DNA of 64,000 nt from NCBI GenBank assembly GCA_032871835.1, contig CM065296.1, positions 8,628,001-8,692,000 on the forward strand, given 5' to 3'. Shown in pieces: positions 10,470 through 22,452 of this stretch. This DNA comes from Dipteronia dyeriana. Lineage: Eukaryota; Streptophyta; Magnoliopsida; Sapindales; Sapindaceae. The position numbers and the translations under genes are program-made. The notes under the pieces were generated by a model that saw only the letters and a program-made list of their open reading frames with translations, had not been told where the DNA came from and did no database searches. Numbering within the stretch: the first letter of the stretch is position 1; each line of letters starts with the position of its first letter.

Positions 10470-12600
10470 TGTCGTTACAGTGTCGTCAAATATGAACATT
10501 TAAGTTCGGCATCTCAGGGCGCAAGTCATAGAGACTAGCACAGCGACAAGTAAGGGATCGATCCACATGGAGATGGGATTCACCGATCGTCTCTAATTCT
10601 AGCTATTATTACAACACTCCAAGCGACTCGTGTCTTGCGTGTGCGGAAAAGTGAATAATAATATAACTAAATAACTTATATAAATGATATATACAATGAT
10701 AGATGGAATGGAGATATGCATGAAATGTGGTTACACTAGGGAAACAACTCAACCGTGACAATCCTCCTAATTATGTTCTAGACTCACATAATCCTTAAAT
10801 GTGCAAGTATATCATAGGCTCGTATCCCCTTAATTAATCTCTAATCTCTAATCTTTCTCGATGTCTTAGAGATAGTATCCATATATACCCGAAATCTCTC
10901 TCGAGCAATCCGGACAATATATATGAACCCATTAAGCACGTGGGATACAAATCGAACCCTATACGCTAGCCTAGTGGTTCTAGCACTTTCTAGTCAAGCA
11001 TAGTGAATGTTTATCTAAGCATTGTCAAACGCGTCTCCTCTCGGTACATAGCATCTAACCATGGATCAATTACAAAGTGATCAATTAAGCAAAAGCTTTA
11101 AGCATTCAAAACATCCATATAACTACATGAGCATAAAAGAAATGTCAGTGGTCTTTACTTCTAGGTCAAATATTCGGTTTAGTTAACTCCCTAGGATGGC
11201 TAAACATGAGAAACAAGTTTACCTAACATCTACATGCAACAATGTGATTGTTATATCATTAAGAATATTTAATTTAGGTTAAAATTCATCCTCTTGATTA
11301 AGGAATTTTCCCACAATCAATTCATCACTCAATCCTGTCACGTGGATGGATAATCGTGTCTTAATACAAAGACCCATTAAGAACAAGGTTATGAACCAAG
11401 GTCAATTTAGCAAATAAAAGCTTGAACTGAAACATTTTCTACTCTTTGGGACTAAAATCCCTATTACTCAAATTACTCAATACATGGAATTTCAAGTCAT
11501 CCATCAATCAATCAACAATCATGGATATCTAATTTCTACTCTAAATTACAACTACTTCTAAACCCAATCATGGACACATTGTTTCTAAGAATTCATACAC
11601 ATACATATCATATTAAGAACATAAAAATATATATATCAAAGAGCAAAACAAAACTCAAATGAATTTAAGTACAATTAATACATTTATTACATAAGTGTAG
11701 GTTTACAATATCCCCAAATTGGTGGAATACATCAAAGAAAACAAGAAATACAAAGAAAACAATAAATACAAAGAAATGAGTAAATAAGAGCAAACCCTTG
11801 AAGACAAGTCCTCCAAAGATGCTCCTAGCCTTCCTAGCTCGAATTTGGCTCCTAATTCCTTTGTAATCTACTCTAAGATGGATGGAGAAAATGTATAGTG
11901 GTGAGGTGGAGGTGTATGGTGAGCTCCCATGGAGGAAAAACCTCCATGGGAGCAAGAGATGAAAGAAGATGAAGAAAATGGAAGAGAGAAGAGAAAAGGC
12001 GTGAGAGGGGAAAAGAGGGGAAGAGAGGTCTCAAGAATGAGGAGAAAAATGGGTATTTATAGTGTGGGAGGTTAGGGCAAGAATTTTAGGTGAAAAGACA
12101 AGAATACCCCTCTGAAAATGGCTGAAAAATGCATTTCTGTCAAGATGTGCAGTACAATGTGCTGTATGCATCAACACCGCGAACCGTACATCACTTTTTG
12201 GAGGTTGCTGCCCTTCTACGCGGTACGAAACGCTGTTTGCAAATTGGTCTCGCGCGGTTGCGTACCGCACCTCTGTGCACCATTACGAAAATGGTTATAA
12301 CTTTCTCTACAAACCTTGGAATCGTGATCTGTAAAGTGCATTGAAAATAATACCTCAAGGGCTTTCCGAAAAGTGGTTATGGATGACGTAGTTCGATTGG
12401 AGGAGAGAGATATGACCTTCTAAAGTTGGGGTATCTGTATAAGCTATTCCAAATTCTGCCCTTTAACCTTCAAAACTCTTCAATTAAGCTCAAATACCTT
12501 CCGTAGGGAACATGTACCTACACAAGGCTCACAAACACATCAAATACCAAAATATACTAGAAAACAAGAACAAAAGCGAGGTAATGGGGACCTCAAATAG
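10470..12600 (-). mobile_element. Unclassified ~2-kb insertion inside the MULE, possibly an LTR-type non-autonomous element
   Basis: The GTCTCGGA-type array stops at about 10460 and resumes at about 12625, and the sequence between has a different character. It has no convincing coding frame. On the minus strand it shows a promoter-like layout: TATAAATACCC (12051-12061), then a CT-rich leader and a CCATGGAGG-rich stretch near 11930. Copies of GATCAG and ACATG lie at both edges, but I cannot fix a clean target duplication or LTR pair. The start of its left side (GCGACAAGTAAGGGATCGAT) resembles leader sequence of plant LTR elements. Boundaries are approximate. Confidence 0.4.
12051..12061 (-). 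promoter_or_regulatory. Candidate TATA box, minus strand
   Basis: TATAAATACCC on the minus strand, followed downstream (decreasing coordinates) by a pyrimidine-rich leader of about 100 bp. No protein-coding region follows, so any transcript would be non-coding or from the inserted element. Confidence 0.35.
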
Positions 12601-12799
12601 GTATATAAATCGTTCCGATCAGATAACATGTTTTGAGACCTCTGAAATACTTTCCAAGAGTTTTCTATTTTCTTTCGAGACTTATTGGGAAAATTATCAG
12701 ACCTCTGTTTTTAATTATTTATGCATATTGGTTGTGAATTACTTTGAGGGACAGATTAAAAATTCCCAATAGTCGGTGGTTCTTAGACGGCATAAAAAT

Positions 12800-13640
12800 C
12801 ACCCAACACAACCACTTTCGACTTCTCACGGTTATTGAGGACTCAATTACCATATTAGGGGAGAATGCAATCCAAGTCCAAGAGAGGTTTCATGGCTCTT
12901 TTTTAGGCCATTTTCTATGCATGTAGCCCGTGAAATGAAGTTTTTCGGTGGTATTGTGGATCGGTTACTACGTGAGCTACACCACGACGGACCCACCGAT
13001 GGGATGAGATTCATGTTGGGTAACCAAAGCATTCATTTTTTGAGGGTGGAGTTTTGTTTTATAATTGGGATGAAGTTCGAAGCCATCCCCAACACAGATG
13101 GATATAATGCGGTGGAGAATGACATACACGAAAGGTACTTTAGTGGTCAAGATGAGGTCAAGTTTAGAGAACTTGAAGCTTGGATTGGATAAGGTCAATA
13201 GACCCATCCATTGGATGCAATGAATCTATGTTTGTTGTTGATGGTCAACTGTGTATTGACAGAAGGGAATGAGAGGTATTCCGTCCCTATATGGTAGTTG
13301 CACCTTATTGAGGACTTGGATACGTTCAATGCATTCCCGTGGGGTTCGTATGTGTACAAGACCTCCATATTCTGATTCAAAAATGCACTTCAGTCAAAGA
13401 AGAAGCTGGGGAATATATACAATATTAACGAGTTTGCATATGCACTACCGGTGAGCCTTTCAAACTTGATGACTACCAATAATTTATTTATTAAATATAT
13501 TTGTTCCAACTAACAAATTATATTTTCATTGAATCTGTTGTAGGTTTTTACTTTTGAAGCCATCTCAGCCCTTGCCACGCAAGTGGCCACTCGTAGGGAA
13601 AAAGGACCCTGTCCGTGTATTATAACATGGGAGTTCACGT
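12800..13640 (+). pseudogene. DUF1985-domain 5' portion of a MULE-borne Ulp1-like gene
   Basis: Translation across two frames gives the DUF1985 pattern found upstream of Ulp1 protease domains in plant MULEs: a hydrophobic N-terminal helix region, a FMLGNQSIHFLRVEFCFIIG segment (12917-13192 frame), ERYF and LEAWIG, then after stops an NAFPWGSYVYKTS segment and, past an intron-like gap, TFEAISALATQVATRREKG up to the copia insertion. Stops include one at about 13190. The protein is broken by the copia element; its remainder resumes at 22453. The function of DUF1985 is unknown. The family assignment rests on pattern recognition. Confidence 0.65.
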
Positions 13641-15304
13641 AACGATTTGGTGGGGTTTATGCCCTAAAGGTGTAATTTGTAAATGGATTTATGAAATAAA
13701 TAAAAGGAAAAGTTCAATTCATTCTTGTTGTGTTGTTTATTTTATAATGTGTGCATATATTTAACATCCAAGATTGCCGGATGTAATCTCGAACTGTGTA
13801 TATGAGTGTCATATACGGATGGATACAGTAAGAGACGTGCAATCTAAAGAGTCCATAGATAGCAAATAAAGCTGGGTACTTTATTTGTGGTTAATCTATA
13901 GCTGCGGTTCATTCCGTAATGTACGATGATTCTATTCTGAATCATTCATATGAGATATGGGAATGAATACACCTTGTATGATGTGATCATATAGGACTGG
14001 GTCATGATCTATATGAATCTCTCACCAAGATCCGTTTACCGATGAGATTAATATATATCAACTAATGATGGCTATATGTGGGTGATCTTAATCATGAGTG
14101 TCTTATCGACTCCTTCAGGTTAGATCGTGGTCTTTGATATACCATGGGTGAGGTCGGATGCAGTTTTCGATCAATATGCTCCGTATGTTGGGATTACAGT
14201 TTGGCTTGTGGCTGGGAAGGTTTGTACACAATAGTGGAATCCACTCCTTCTTGTGAGAAGTAGATGGTAGTTTCCTTAAGGGTTGATTCAAGGCTTAGAC
14301 AATATGAGCGCTCTCCTAATTCCGTAAGGGAATAGGATTTATTGTTCATTATAGAATCAACGGTACTTAAAGGATATATGTAATTAGAGGGGTATAACGG
14401 ACATTATGACCTAGGTCTAATTATGAACTACTGTGGAATCATACCATATGTAATAGCTATATCGATGGACACCGAGTTGTATCCGTCTGTGTAAAAGCGT
14501 CTGCAGTTGAGAGAGTGCAGTTTCAGGTTTTTAGTGGAATAACACCGGAGTTAATAATCAAGGAATATTAATTAAAGAGTTTAATTAATGATTCCGGGGA
14601 TTATCGGAGCTTAAAATATTGCGGGTCCATTAGGTTCCCTTGCTAGCCCAATCGATTTAGGTAACAAGGGTCACGGTGAATTAATTGGATTGTCCAATTA
14701 ATTGTGTTACGAAAGTGACACGTATATATTCAGGAATTAATTGAATAATGAGATTATTTAATTATTGAATGTTAATAGTTAAATTAATTAAATAATTATA
14801 TTATTTAACTATATTGATAGTTATGAATTATTATTTAACTATTAATTGGAGGGTGTTAGTTGATATATGGATTTAGGTGAAGATAAAATAATAGGATTAT
14901 TTTATTTTTACTAAATCATTTATCTAAGTATTTGAATTTAAGTTTAAATTTACAATTCTTATTATCACTTTTAATATATTATATATATTTAAAAAGGATA
15001 ATTAAAAGATATATATCAATTAATAACACAAGAGATTTAATTGGATGTAAATCGGTGTATGCACATAAAATAAAAAGTCAAAAAAGAGTTTTGATATATT
15101 ATATATATTGTTCTGTGTGTACGCATAACAAAAGAAAATACATATATATATATATATATATCAAAAATAAAATAACGTAATAAAAGATACATGACTGATG
15201 CAAGTTTTTTTTGTGAAAAGTTATATAAAAGGTGCGTGAAGCACAAAGGAGAAATATATATATATATAAAATTCGTTTTTACATCAGATGTGAAATAGTT
15301 GTGC

Positions 15305-15308
15305 ACCG

Positions 15309-15350
<42 letters not shown>
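15305..15350. repeat. (AT)n microsatellite within the 5' LTR
   Basis: An uninterrupted TA dinucleotide run of about 40 bases. Shorter TA runs lie at 15140-15160 and 15256-15268. Confidence 0.9.
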
Positions 15351-15352
<2 letters not shown>

Positions 15353-15496
15353 GAATTAGAATTGTTCTAGTTAGTTTTTTTTTTGAAGAAAGAGTTTCTT
15401 TAAGTTTTTTTCTCTACATCCTCCATTCAAGTTCTTAAGACAGTGATGCGCCCACACGCAGTTATCAATCCCGGGAGATAGCGAGAAAGATCGAGT

Positions 15497-15605
15497 GGTT
15501 CAGACAGGAGCACATCGTAAAGTGAAGGAGCTTCCAAACGTTGGTAAGATTGGTTCAGACAGGAGCATAACGTAAAGTGAAGGAGCCTTCAAACGTTGGT
15601 ATGTT
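15497..15605 (+). repeat. 55-bp tandem repeat, two copies, near the end of the 5' LTR
   Basis: GGTTCAGACAGGAGCA... begins at 15497 and again at 15552. Both copies run through GTAAAGTGAAGGAGC and AAACGTTGGTA with a few differences. Confidence 0.9.
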
Positions 15606-15772
15606 CTTCCGATTTTATTGATTACAATTTCCTATGTATACATATTGTATGTATTAGTTTCGAAAAATAATTACGATCCCAAGTTCACTGGTCCCAGATA
15701 CAGATTATGAACTGTATAAAAAAAATTCAAACCGAGTTCCGTTGCGTATCCGGTGAACGGGGTTCCAACAAT

Positions 15773-15785
15773 TGGTATCAGAGCC
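15773..15785 (+). promoter_or_regulatory. Copia primer-binding site (initiator Met-tRNA)
   Basis: TGGTATCAGAGCC two bases after the LTR end matches the complement of the 3' end of plant initiator methionine tRNA, the usual primer for minus-strand synthesis in copia elements. Confidence 0.93.
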
Positions 15786-17313
15786 AATTTATTTTTCGGA
15801 ATAGGAAATTGTTTTTGATACTCTTGTATGTATAAATTGTGTAGGCACAATTTAAATTGACTGTATGATATTTTTGTATGTATATTAATTTTTTTTAATT
15901 CACAAAAATATGATTGATCGTTAATTATATGGTACTGTGGATTTAGGGTTTATGGGTTGTATTATTTTTATTATTATTTTGTTTATATTTTTTTTACTAT
16001 TATTGTATTGTAAAAAAAAAATTATAACCTATATTGAAGACTTGGAAAAATCGCAAAGAAGGATTCATGAGATGAATCGGAGTGACCTGAAGAGATTGGA
16101 AGACTCAGAAATTACAAGAAGACCAAGGAATGTCTTGGGAATATTTTTGTAATTTTAGATTTCAATTTTTTTTAGGTTAAATAATCCACAGTACTCGGTC
16201 AATTCATGTATACTTTATATTATGTGATGATAAAAGCATTATTATTCATACGTATGTCATTTATATTAGATGTGCCTACACAAATATATTTGATATGTCA
16301 TACATGCATCATAGCCTGATATTTTATGTATTTTTTTAATGTAATTAAAATGGGCAATATACATAATTGGCTATGAATAATGAGATTAGTTTTTAATGGT
16401 TAGAAAACTTGGTAATTCTCATTAATATTAATCTAGTTATTAAAGAGTTTAATAAGTTAGATTAATATGGTCATTTATTGTAATTAAGATTGATATGATT
16501 AATTACCTAATAATAAATGAACCGAATAAAATGTTAGAGTTTTAATAGTTAAAATTTGGTAAACACTAACATAATAATCTGACCTTATTAAATAGTTTAC
16601 AAAAGCTTAGATTATTCACTAATAAATTAGATTTTTAATTGTTAAAAATCATTAATAATTTATTAGTTAATTAGAATTTGTTTCTAATGAGTTAATGCGC
16701 TAGATAACTTGATTAAAGTTAGTCGTTTAATCTTGTAGAATCTAGGTGCATTAACGGTTAATAGAAAACTATAGTATATATGACATATATATCCCGCGGT
16801 CTCCATCATTAGTTCAACACCGTGAGATCCGAGTGGGGCTTCGTGACGGCTTTGCTTTCGTCCTCCCTAAGGATGGTTTCCACAAAGGTCAATACCAAGG
16901 TTGACTTCCTAACGGATAGGATTTCTGAAGGTATTTCGGGATTGACCGACCCTAATGCGGCAATTCTCGAGTTAAGCTCGTGAGATCTGAAATGGTGGGT
17001 TACACTCACAAAGGTTTTGATTAAGTTTGTTAATTAAAAACCTGACATAATGAACAATGGTTGAATGATATGGAACAAGAGTTATTCTAGAATATCATTT
17101 GATTGAGAATGTCTCGGTCCAACATGCAAAGACTTGACCGACCCTAAGGCGGCACTTCTTTGTGGTATGTTGTATTTTCGTGGTATAGTAACTAGTTTTA
17201 GGGTAGTTCTAGTTCGTTAAACATGTACATGCATCATGTTTAAATTTATGCCAAAGCACTCGCACTTGTTTTAAATAAATGACTGAATAAATGTTCTATT
17301 TATTTCAGCAATA
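15786..17313 (+). other. Long untranslated leader of the copia element
   Basis: About 1.5 kb without a supportable gene. A hydrophobic frame at 15951-16152 starts mid-leader and has no family resemblance. A ~24-bp motif (TTGACCGACCCTAA then GCGGCA) occurs at about 16943 and again near 17133. Confidence 0.55.
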
Positions 17314-18060
17314 ATGTCTTTTGCATTACTTCAAATTATCACAAACGAAAAATTAACTGGTGACAACTACACTAAGTGGAAACTTAACATTAATGCAATA
17401 TTGGTCACCAAAGACCTCAAGTTTGTGCTTACGGGGGAATGTCTTCCAGCGCCTACTGTCAATGCCACACAAATTGTTCGTGAGACATATAAGTGATGGG
17501 TATCATCTGATGAGAAGGCCCGAACATATTTGTTGGCTTCTATGACAGAAGTGCTTGTCACAAAGCATGAAGCAATGACTTCAGCATTCGAAATCATGGA
17601 GTCATTGCAAGCTATGTTCGGGTAACCCTCTGAACAAAAGCGACACGAAGCCATTCGTTCTGCTATGCTCGCTCGGATGAAGGAAGATACGTCAGTTCGG
17701 AAACATGTCCTGAGCATGATGTAATACTTCAACACGGTAGAAGTCAATGGCGGAGCCATTGACGAACCCAGTCAAGTGAGCATCATACTGACGACTCTTC
17801 CGAAGAGTTTCGATCAGCTTAAGAGCAACTATGGGATGAACAAGTTAAGATTCAATCTCACACAGTTGCTCAATGAGCTCACTACCTTTGAGTCCTTGAC
17901 TAAGGACTGCAAGGGTAAGACCGGTGAGGCAAATGTTGCCGAACCATCTTTCTACTCTAATAATAAGAAGAGAAAGAGGCCTACTAGGAAAAGGTAAGGT
18001 AAGGTAAGCCCAAACCCAAGAAAACCCAAAGCAAGAAGAAGTCCAAGAAAAGTAAATATG
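17314..18060 (+). pseudogene. Copia gag (UBN2-type) remnant
   Basis: Starts ATGTCTTTTGCATT, with the N-terminal LTGDNYTKWKLNINAIL pattern of copia gag and, further on, the ILTTLPKSFDQLKSNY segment. In-frame stops fall at 17494-17496, about 17623 and about 17722. At the lysine-rich end (RKRPTRKR) a GGTAA unit is repeated three times (about 17996-18008), which breaks the frame. No CCHC knuckle is visible between the basic region and the protease remnant. Gag would form the virus-like particle. Confidence 0.88.
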
Positions 18061-21000
18061 ATTCGAGGGTCGCTAACCATGTTTGTTCTTCTTTACATTT
18101 GACTGATTCTTGGACACAGCTAGAGGAGCAAGCCTTCTTAATACGTGTGGGGTCAGGGGATGCCGTGTCGGCACAAGCAGTTGGCGTAATTAGATTACAT
18201 TTTTATAATAATTATATATTGTTGGACAATGTATTTTATATTCCTGGATTTACAGGGAATTTGATTTCTGTTTCTAAGTCGTTAGAACAAAAATATTCTG
18301 TTTCTTTTAATAATAAGTCTGTTATTATTGGAAAGAATGGTCTGAATATTTGTTCAGGAATTAATGAAAACAATTTGTATGTGTTAAGACTGTTAATACA
18401 TACTACACTGCTCAACACCAAAATGTTTATGGTTGAAAAAAAAAACTAAACGACATAAGATTTCTCTAGATAATGACACGTATCTCTGGCATATGAGGCT
18501 TGGTCATATCAACCTTGACCGAATAGACAGACTAGTAAAAAACAGACCTTTAAGTGAGTTAAATGCTGGCACCTTACCTGTCTATGAATCTTGTCTGGAA
18601 GGTAAGATGACTAAGAAACCATTTACTGAAAAAGGGCTTAGAGCTAAAGAACCACTAGAGCTTATACATACAGACGTTTGCGGACCAATGAATGTTAAAG
18701 CTAGGGGTGGTTATGAGTATTATGTCACCTTTATAGATGACTACTCAAGATACAGATATGTCTACCTAATGCAACGGAAGTCGGAAAATTTTGAAATGTT
18801 CAAAGAATTTCGAGCTAAAGTTGAGAATCAATTAGGTAGGACTATCAAGTCACTGCAATCAGATCATGGAGGTGAGTACCTTGACCAAGAGTTTGAAAAC
18901 TTTATGGTCGATCATGGGATAGTTTCCTAACTCACAGCTCCCGGTACACCTCAGCAAAATGGTGCAGTGGAGAGGAGAAATAGAACCCTAATGAAATGGT
19001 GAGATCTATGATTAGTTTATCATCATTACCAAATTCCTTCTGGGGATATGCGTTACAAACAGCGGCATACATTTTGAATGTGGTGTCATCCAAATCTATT
19101 CCTAAGACTCCTCTGAAGTTGTGGAATGGTCGTAAAGCTAGTTTACGATATTTCCGCATATGGAGGTGTTCAGCACACTTGCTGAAGAACAGAACTGGAA
19201 AGCTAGACTCCAAGTCTGTGGTCTGTCTGTTTGTAGGATACTCCAAGGAAACCAGAGGTGGACACTTCTATAGTCCCGAATATAAAAAAGTATTTGTATC
19301 GACAAATGCAACGTTTCTTGAGGACAGTTATATTAGTGACCATAAACCTCGTTCTAAAATTGTATTGAATGAGTTAGAGCCTTGTGAGACTAGTGCTTCA
19401 TCAACAAGAGTTGTTGATCCACAAATATCTGAGAGTCAGGTGGTTCCTGATCAGGATACACTACCATTTAGACGTAGTGAGAGGGTTGTGAGACAACCTG
19501 AACGCTATTTAGGTATAGGTGAGGGACAATGTGTTGTCTCTGCTGATAGTGTGGATGATCCATTGACATTTAAGAATGCAATGGAAAATCCTAATAAAGA
19601 GGAATGACTTAAAGCCATGAAACTCGAGATGGAGTCCGTGTACTCTAACTCAGTCTGAGATCTTGTAGACTTACCGAATGGGGTAAAACCCATAGGGTGT
19701 AAGTGGATCTGTAAAAGAAAGAGAGGAGTAGACGGGAAGGTAGAGACCTTCAAGGCAATGCTAGTGGCCAAGGGTTATACCCAGAAAAATGGGGTCGATT
19801 ATGAAGAGACCTTCTTATCAGTAGTCATGTTTAAGTCTATTAGGATTCTCTTATCCATTGGTGCCTATTTCGATTACGAAATTTGGCAAATGGACGTCAA
19901 GACTACATTCTTGAATGGCAATCTTGATGAGAGCATCTATATGATGCAACCAGAGGGATTCACATCTCCAGATCAAGAGCAAAAGGTTTGTAAGCTGTAA
20001 AGGTCCATCTTTGGGCTTAAGCAATCATCTAGATCTTGAAACATCAGGTTTGATGATTTGATCAAAACCTATGGCTTTGAGCAGAATGTCGATGAGCCTT
20101 ATGTCTACAAGCGCATCACTGATAAGAAAGTAGTTTCCTTGGTCATATACGTAGATGATATCCTACTCATTGGGAATGATGTGGGAGTGTTGTCTGATGT
20201 AAAGGGCTGGCTGGCCAGCCAATTCCAAATGAAAGATTTGGGAGATACGAGTTATGTTCTTGGGATCCAGCTTATAAGGAATCGTAAGAACAAACTCATA
20301 GCAATGTCTCAGGCATCATATATCGACAAGATTCTTGTGCGATTTTTGATGCAGAACTCCAAGAAAGGTAATTTACCTTCCAGACATTGAGTTCACTTGT
20401 CTAAGAAACAGTGTCCTAAGACACCTTAGGACGTTAAGAATATGAGACGTGTACCTTATGTATCGACAGTAGGTAGTCTCATGTATGTTATATTATACAA
20501 GAGACCGGACATCTGCTATGCAATGGGAGTGGTCAGCAGATACCAGCCCAACCCAGGATTGGTTCATTGGGTTGCTTTCAAGACAATTCTCAAGTATCTT
20601 CGGAGAACGAGAGACTATATGTTAGTGTACTCCAGATAGGATTTGATCCCGTTAGGATACACAGATTCTGATTTTCAGTCAGATAGAGATTCTAAGAAAT
20701 CCACGTCTGGATCAGTATTTACCCTAGGTGGTGGAGCCATTGTGTGGAGAAGTATCAAGCAATCTTGCATTGCTGACTCCACTATGGAAGCCGAATATGT
20801 AGCCGCTTGTGAAGCTGCTAAAGAGGCTATTTGGCTCCGTAATTTCTTGAGTGATCTAGAAGTTGTTCCAGATTTGGATAGGCCCATCACACTTTATTGT
20901 GATAATAGTGGTGCTGTGGCTAATTCCAAAGAACCAAAAAGCCATAAGAAAGGGAAGCATATAGAGAGAAAGTATCATCTCATTAGATAGATAATGTAGA

Positions 21001-21110
21001 GAGGAGATATGATCGTCATAAAAATAGCCTCACAAGACAATCATGCTGACCCATTTACAAAAACTTTACCGGCTAAAGTGTTTTCGGGTCACCTAAATGG
21101 TATAGGATTA
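18061..21110 (+). pseudogene. Copia pol (protease-integrase-RT-RNase H) remnant
   Basis: The protease remnant (18061-18449) keeps ANHVCSS but lacks the DSG active site. GAG-pre-integrase and integrase start at 18433 (WHMRLGHI, then HTDVCGP with Asp at 18673-18675, SDHGGEY with Asp at 18862-18864, PQQNGAVERR near 18953). A frame change near 18985 leads to the integrase C-terminal part (to 19607). Reverse transcriptase spans about 19700-20390, with WQMDVKTTFLNG and YVDD at 20148-20159. RNase H follows at 20643-20990 (YTDSDFQSD, EAEY, CDNSGAV, HIERKYH). Stops occur at 18928-18930, 19605-19607, 19998-20000, 20388-20390 and 20637-20639 among others, so no polyprotein can be made. Confidence 0.93.
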
Positions 21111-21132
21111 TGAGACATGCCTCACATGCTTT

Positions 21133-21148
21133 AGTGCAAGTGGGAGAT
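21133..21148 (+). promoter_or_regulatory. Copia polypurine tract
   Basis: AGTGCAAGTGGGAGAT lies directly before the TG of the right LTR, the usual place for plus-strand priming. Confidence 0.8.
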
Positions 21149-22447
21149 TGTTGGGGTTTATGCCCTAAAGATGTAATTTGTAAATGGATTTATGAAATAA
21201 ATAGAAGGAAAAGTTCAATTCATTCTTGTTGTGTTGTTTATTTTATAACTTGTGCATATATTTAACATCCAAGATTGCCGGATGTAATCTCGAACTGTGT
21301 ATATGAGTGTCATATACGGATGGATACAGTAAGAGACGTGCAATCTAAATAGTCCATAGATAGCAAATAAAGCTGGGTACTTTATTTGTGGTTAATCTAT
21401 AGTTGCGGTCCATTCCGTAATGTATGATGATTCTATCCTGAATCATTCATATGAGATATGGGAATGGAGGCACCTTGTATGATGTGATAATATAGAACTG
21501 GGTCATGATCTATATGAATCTCTCACCAAGATCCGTTTACCGATGAGATTTATATATATCAACTAATGATGGCTACATAGGGGTGATCTTAATCATGAGT
21601 GTCTTATCGACTCCTTCAGGTTAGATCGTGGTATTTGATATACCATGTGTGGGGTCGGATGCAATTCCCAATCAATATTCTCCGTATGTTGGGATTACAG
21701 TTTGGCTTGTGGCAGGGAAGGTTTGTACACAATAGTGAAATACACTCCTTCTTATGAGAAGTAAACGGTAGTTCCTTTAAGGGTTGATTCAGGGTTTGGA
21801 CAATATGAGCGCTCTCCTAATTCCGTAAGGGAATAGGATTTATTGTTCATTATAGAATCAACGGTACTTAAAGGATATATGTAATTAGAGGGGTATAACG
21901 GACATTATGACCTAGGTCTAATTATGAACTACTGTTGAGGATCACACCATATGTAATAGCTATATCGATAGACACCAAGTTGTATCGGTCTATGTAAAAG
22001 CGTCTGCAGTTGAGAGAGTGCAGCTTCAACACCAGTTAATAATCAAGGAATATTAATTAAAGAGTTTAATTAATGATTCTGGGGATTATTGGAGCTTAAA
22101 ATACTGTAGGTCTATTAGGTCCCCTTGCTAGCCCGATCGATTTAGGTAACAAGGGTCACGGTTAATTAATTGGATTGTCCAATTAATTGTGTTATGAAAG
22201 TGACACGTATATATTCGGTAATTAATTGAATAATGAGATTATTTAATTAATGAATGTTAATAGTTAAATTAAATAAATAATTAGATTATTTAATTATATT
22301 GATAATTATGAATTATTATTTAACTATTAATTGGAAGGTGTTAGTTGATATATGGATTTAGGTGAAGATAAAATAATAGGATTATGATCTGTATAAAAAG
22401 ATTTCAAACCGAGTTCCGCTGCGTATCCCGTGAACGGGGTTCCAACA
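21149..22447 (+). repeat. Copia 3' LTR, 1299 bp, with an 810-bp deletion relative to the 5' LTR
   Basis: Collinear with 13648-14900, then joins directly to the last ~65 bp. The join falls at GGATTAT/GATTAT, a six-base match present at both edges of the extra segment in the left LTR. Confidence 0.92.
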
Positions 22448-22452
22448 CGATT

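Larger units (their letters stand above)
13648..15770 (+). repeat. Copia 5' LTR, 2123 bp
   Basis: Starts TGGTGGGG (the right LTR has TGTTGGGG) and ends TTCCAACA. It contains a ~810-bp segment (about 14900-15705) that is absent from the right LTR, with (TA)n tracts and two copies of a 55-bp unit. Confidence 0.92.
13648..22447 (+). mobile_element. Ty1/copia LTR retrotransposon, nested in the MULE gene, 8.8 kb
   Basis: Two LTRs start TGKTGGGGTTTATGCCCTAA and end GAACGGGGTTCCAACA. The primer-binding site follows the left LTR and a purine-rich tract precedes the right one. The flanking 5-bp duplication CGATT (13643-13647, 22448-22452) is perfect. The domain order gag, protease remnant, integrase, reverse transcriptase, RNase H is that of copia. 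Gag and pol carry many stops and at least three frame changes. The lineage was not resolved. Confidence 0.95.

Noticed and set aside
15937..16152. Open frame with a strongly hydrophobic N-terminus, like a small membrane protein
   Set aside because: The frame opens at GTG in the copia leader; from the first ATG (15951) it is T-rich low-complexity sequence followed by a basic tail. No family pattern, and the position is a retrotransposon leader.
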